A stretch of 64,000 nt of DNA from JAPPHA01 sp963662705 (GTDB taxonomy: Bacteria > Pseudomonadota > Alphaproteobacteria > Rhodobacterales > Rhodobacteraceae), in contig OY759767.1 in NCBI GenBank assembly GCA_963662705.2, positions 2,728,001 through 2,792,000 on the forward strand, given 5' to 3'. Positions 63,975 to 64,000 of the stretch are shown one piece after another. A model generated the notes under the pieces. It ran no database searches. It was not told the DNA's origin and saw only the letters and a list, made by a program, of their open reading frames with translations. Numbering within the stretch: the first letter of the stretch is position 1; every line of letters begins with the position of its first letter. Made by a program: the position numbers and the translations under genes.

Positions 63975-64000
63975 TGGCTTCGGGTTTCCCCTCCTTTCCT

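Overview
The window looks like a chromosomal stretch of a GC-rich alphaproteobacterium. The main support is a core block holding CarD regulator, FdxA ferredoxin, S4 RNA-binding protein and SUV3-like helicase side by side, plus cobT/cobS, pyruvate carboxylase and an SCP2/BI-1/TupABC neighbourhood. No rRNA is present; one tRNA-Gly(GCC) with an encoded CCA lies at 57143-57217. Assignment to alphaproteobacteria is inference from gene content, not from a search.

Layout. 1-11.9 kb is an eroded accessory region. It holds a partial SulP transporter, a frameshifted alpha-carbonic anhydrase, a broken sugar-ABC ATPase, an IS21 istA split by an IS256-type element, and a gluconate/idonate cluster (LacI repressor, gluconokinase, SDR 5-dehydrogenase, idonate dehydrogenase) with several dead neighbours and a HepT-like toxin that has lost most of its partner. 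12.3-22.7 kb holds two facing operons: a Pot-type ABC transporter on the minus strand, and on the plus strand a SIS-domain protein, PfkB kinase, PuuE-like deacetylase, racemase and amidohydrolase with tightly overlapping starts and stops. 23.1-29.1 kb is an Rpn-type nuclease gene cut in two by a 4.9-kb element carrying three tandem tyrosine recombinases (RIT type). 29.7-34.5 kb has a truncated sugar-binding protein fused in frame to a PhyH dioxygenase, then gluconolactonase and 6-phosphogluconate dehydrogenase.

34.8-56.7 kb is mostly intact core genome: cobT, cobS, carD, fdxA, S4, helicase, TPR, SCP2, inositol-phosphatase-like, quinone oxidoreductase, BI-1, rpmG, tupBCA, uvrD-like helicase, pyc and a phosphoesterase. 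A small island of IS630 scraps and a 116-aa gene with a large palindromic operator lies near 48.4-49.5 kb. 56.7-64 kb is again accessory: tRNA-Gly, IS4 fragments, a frameshifted Uma2 gene, a DUF4160/DUF2442 pair, an amidase whose start codon touches an IS end, that IS, and the N-terminal piece of a group II intron reverse transcriptase.

How genes work together. Three near-identical palindromes (6684, 8854, 32104) lie before the LacI gene, between the divergent gluconate genes and before gluconolactonase-6PGDH. They suggest one repressor controls a gluconate/idonate to pentose-phosphate regulon split over 25 kb. The SIS-kinase-amidohydrolase operon and its facing transporter look like an uptake-and-degradation system for a sugar-linked nitrogen compound, substrate unknown. 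The density of frameshifts, in-frame deletions and IS scraps in accessory parts, against intact core genes, suggests ongoing gene loss.
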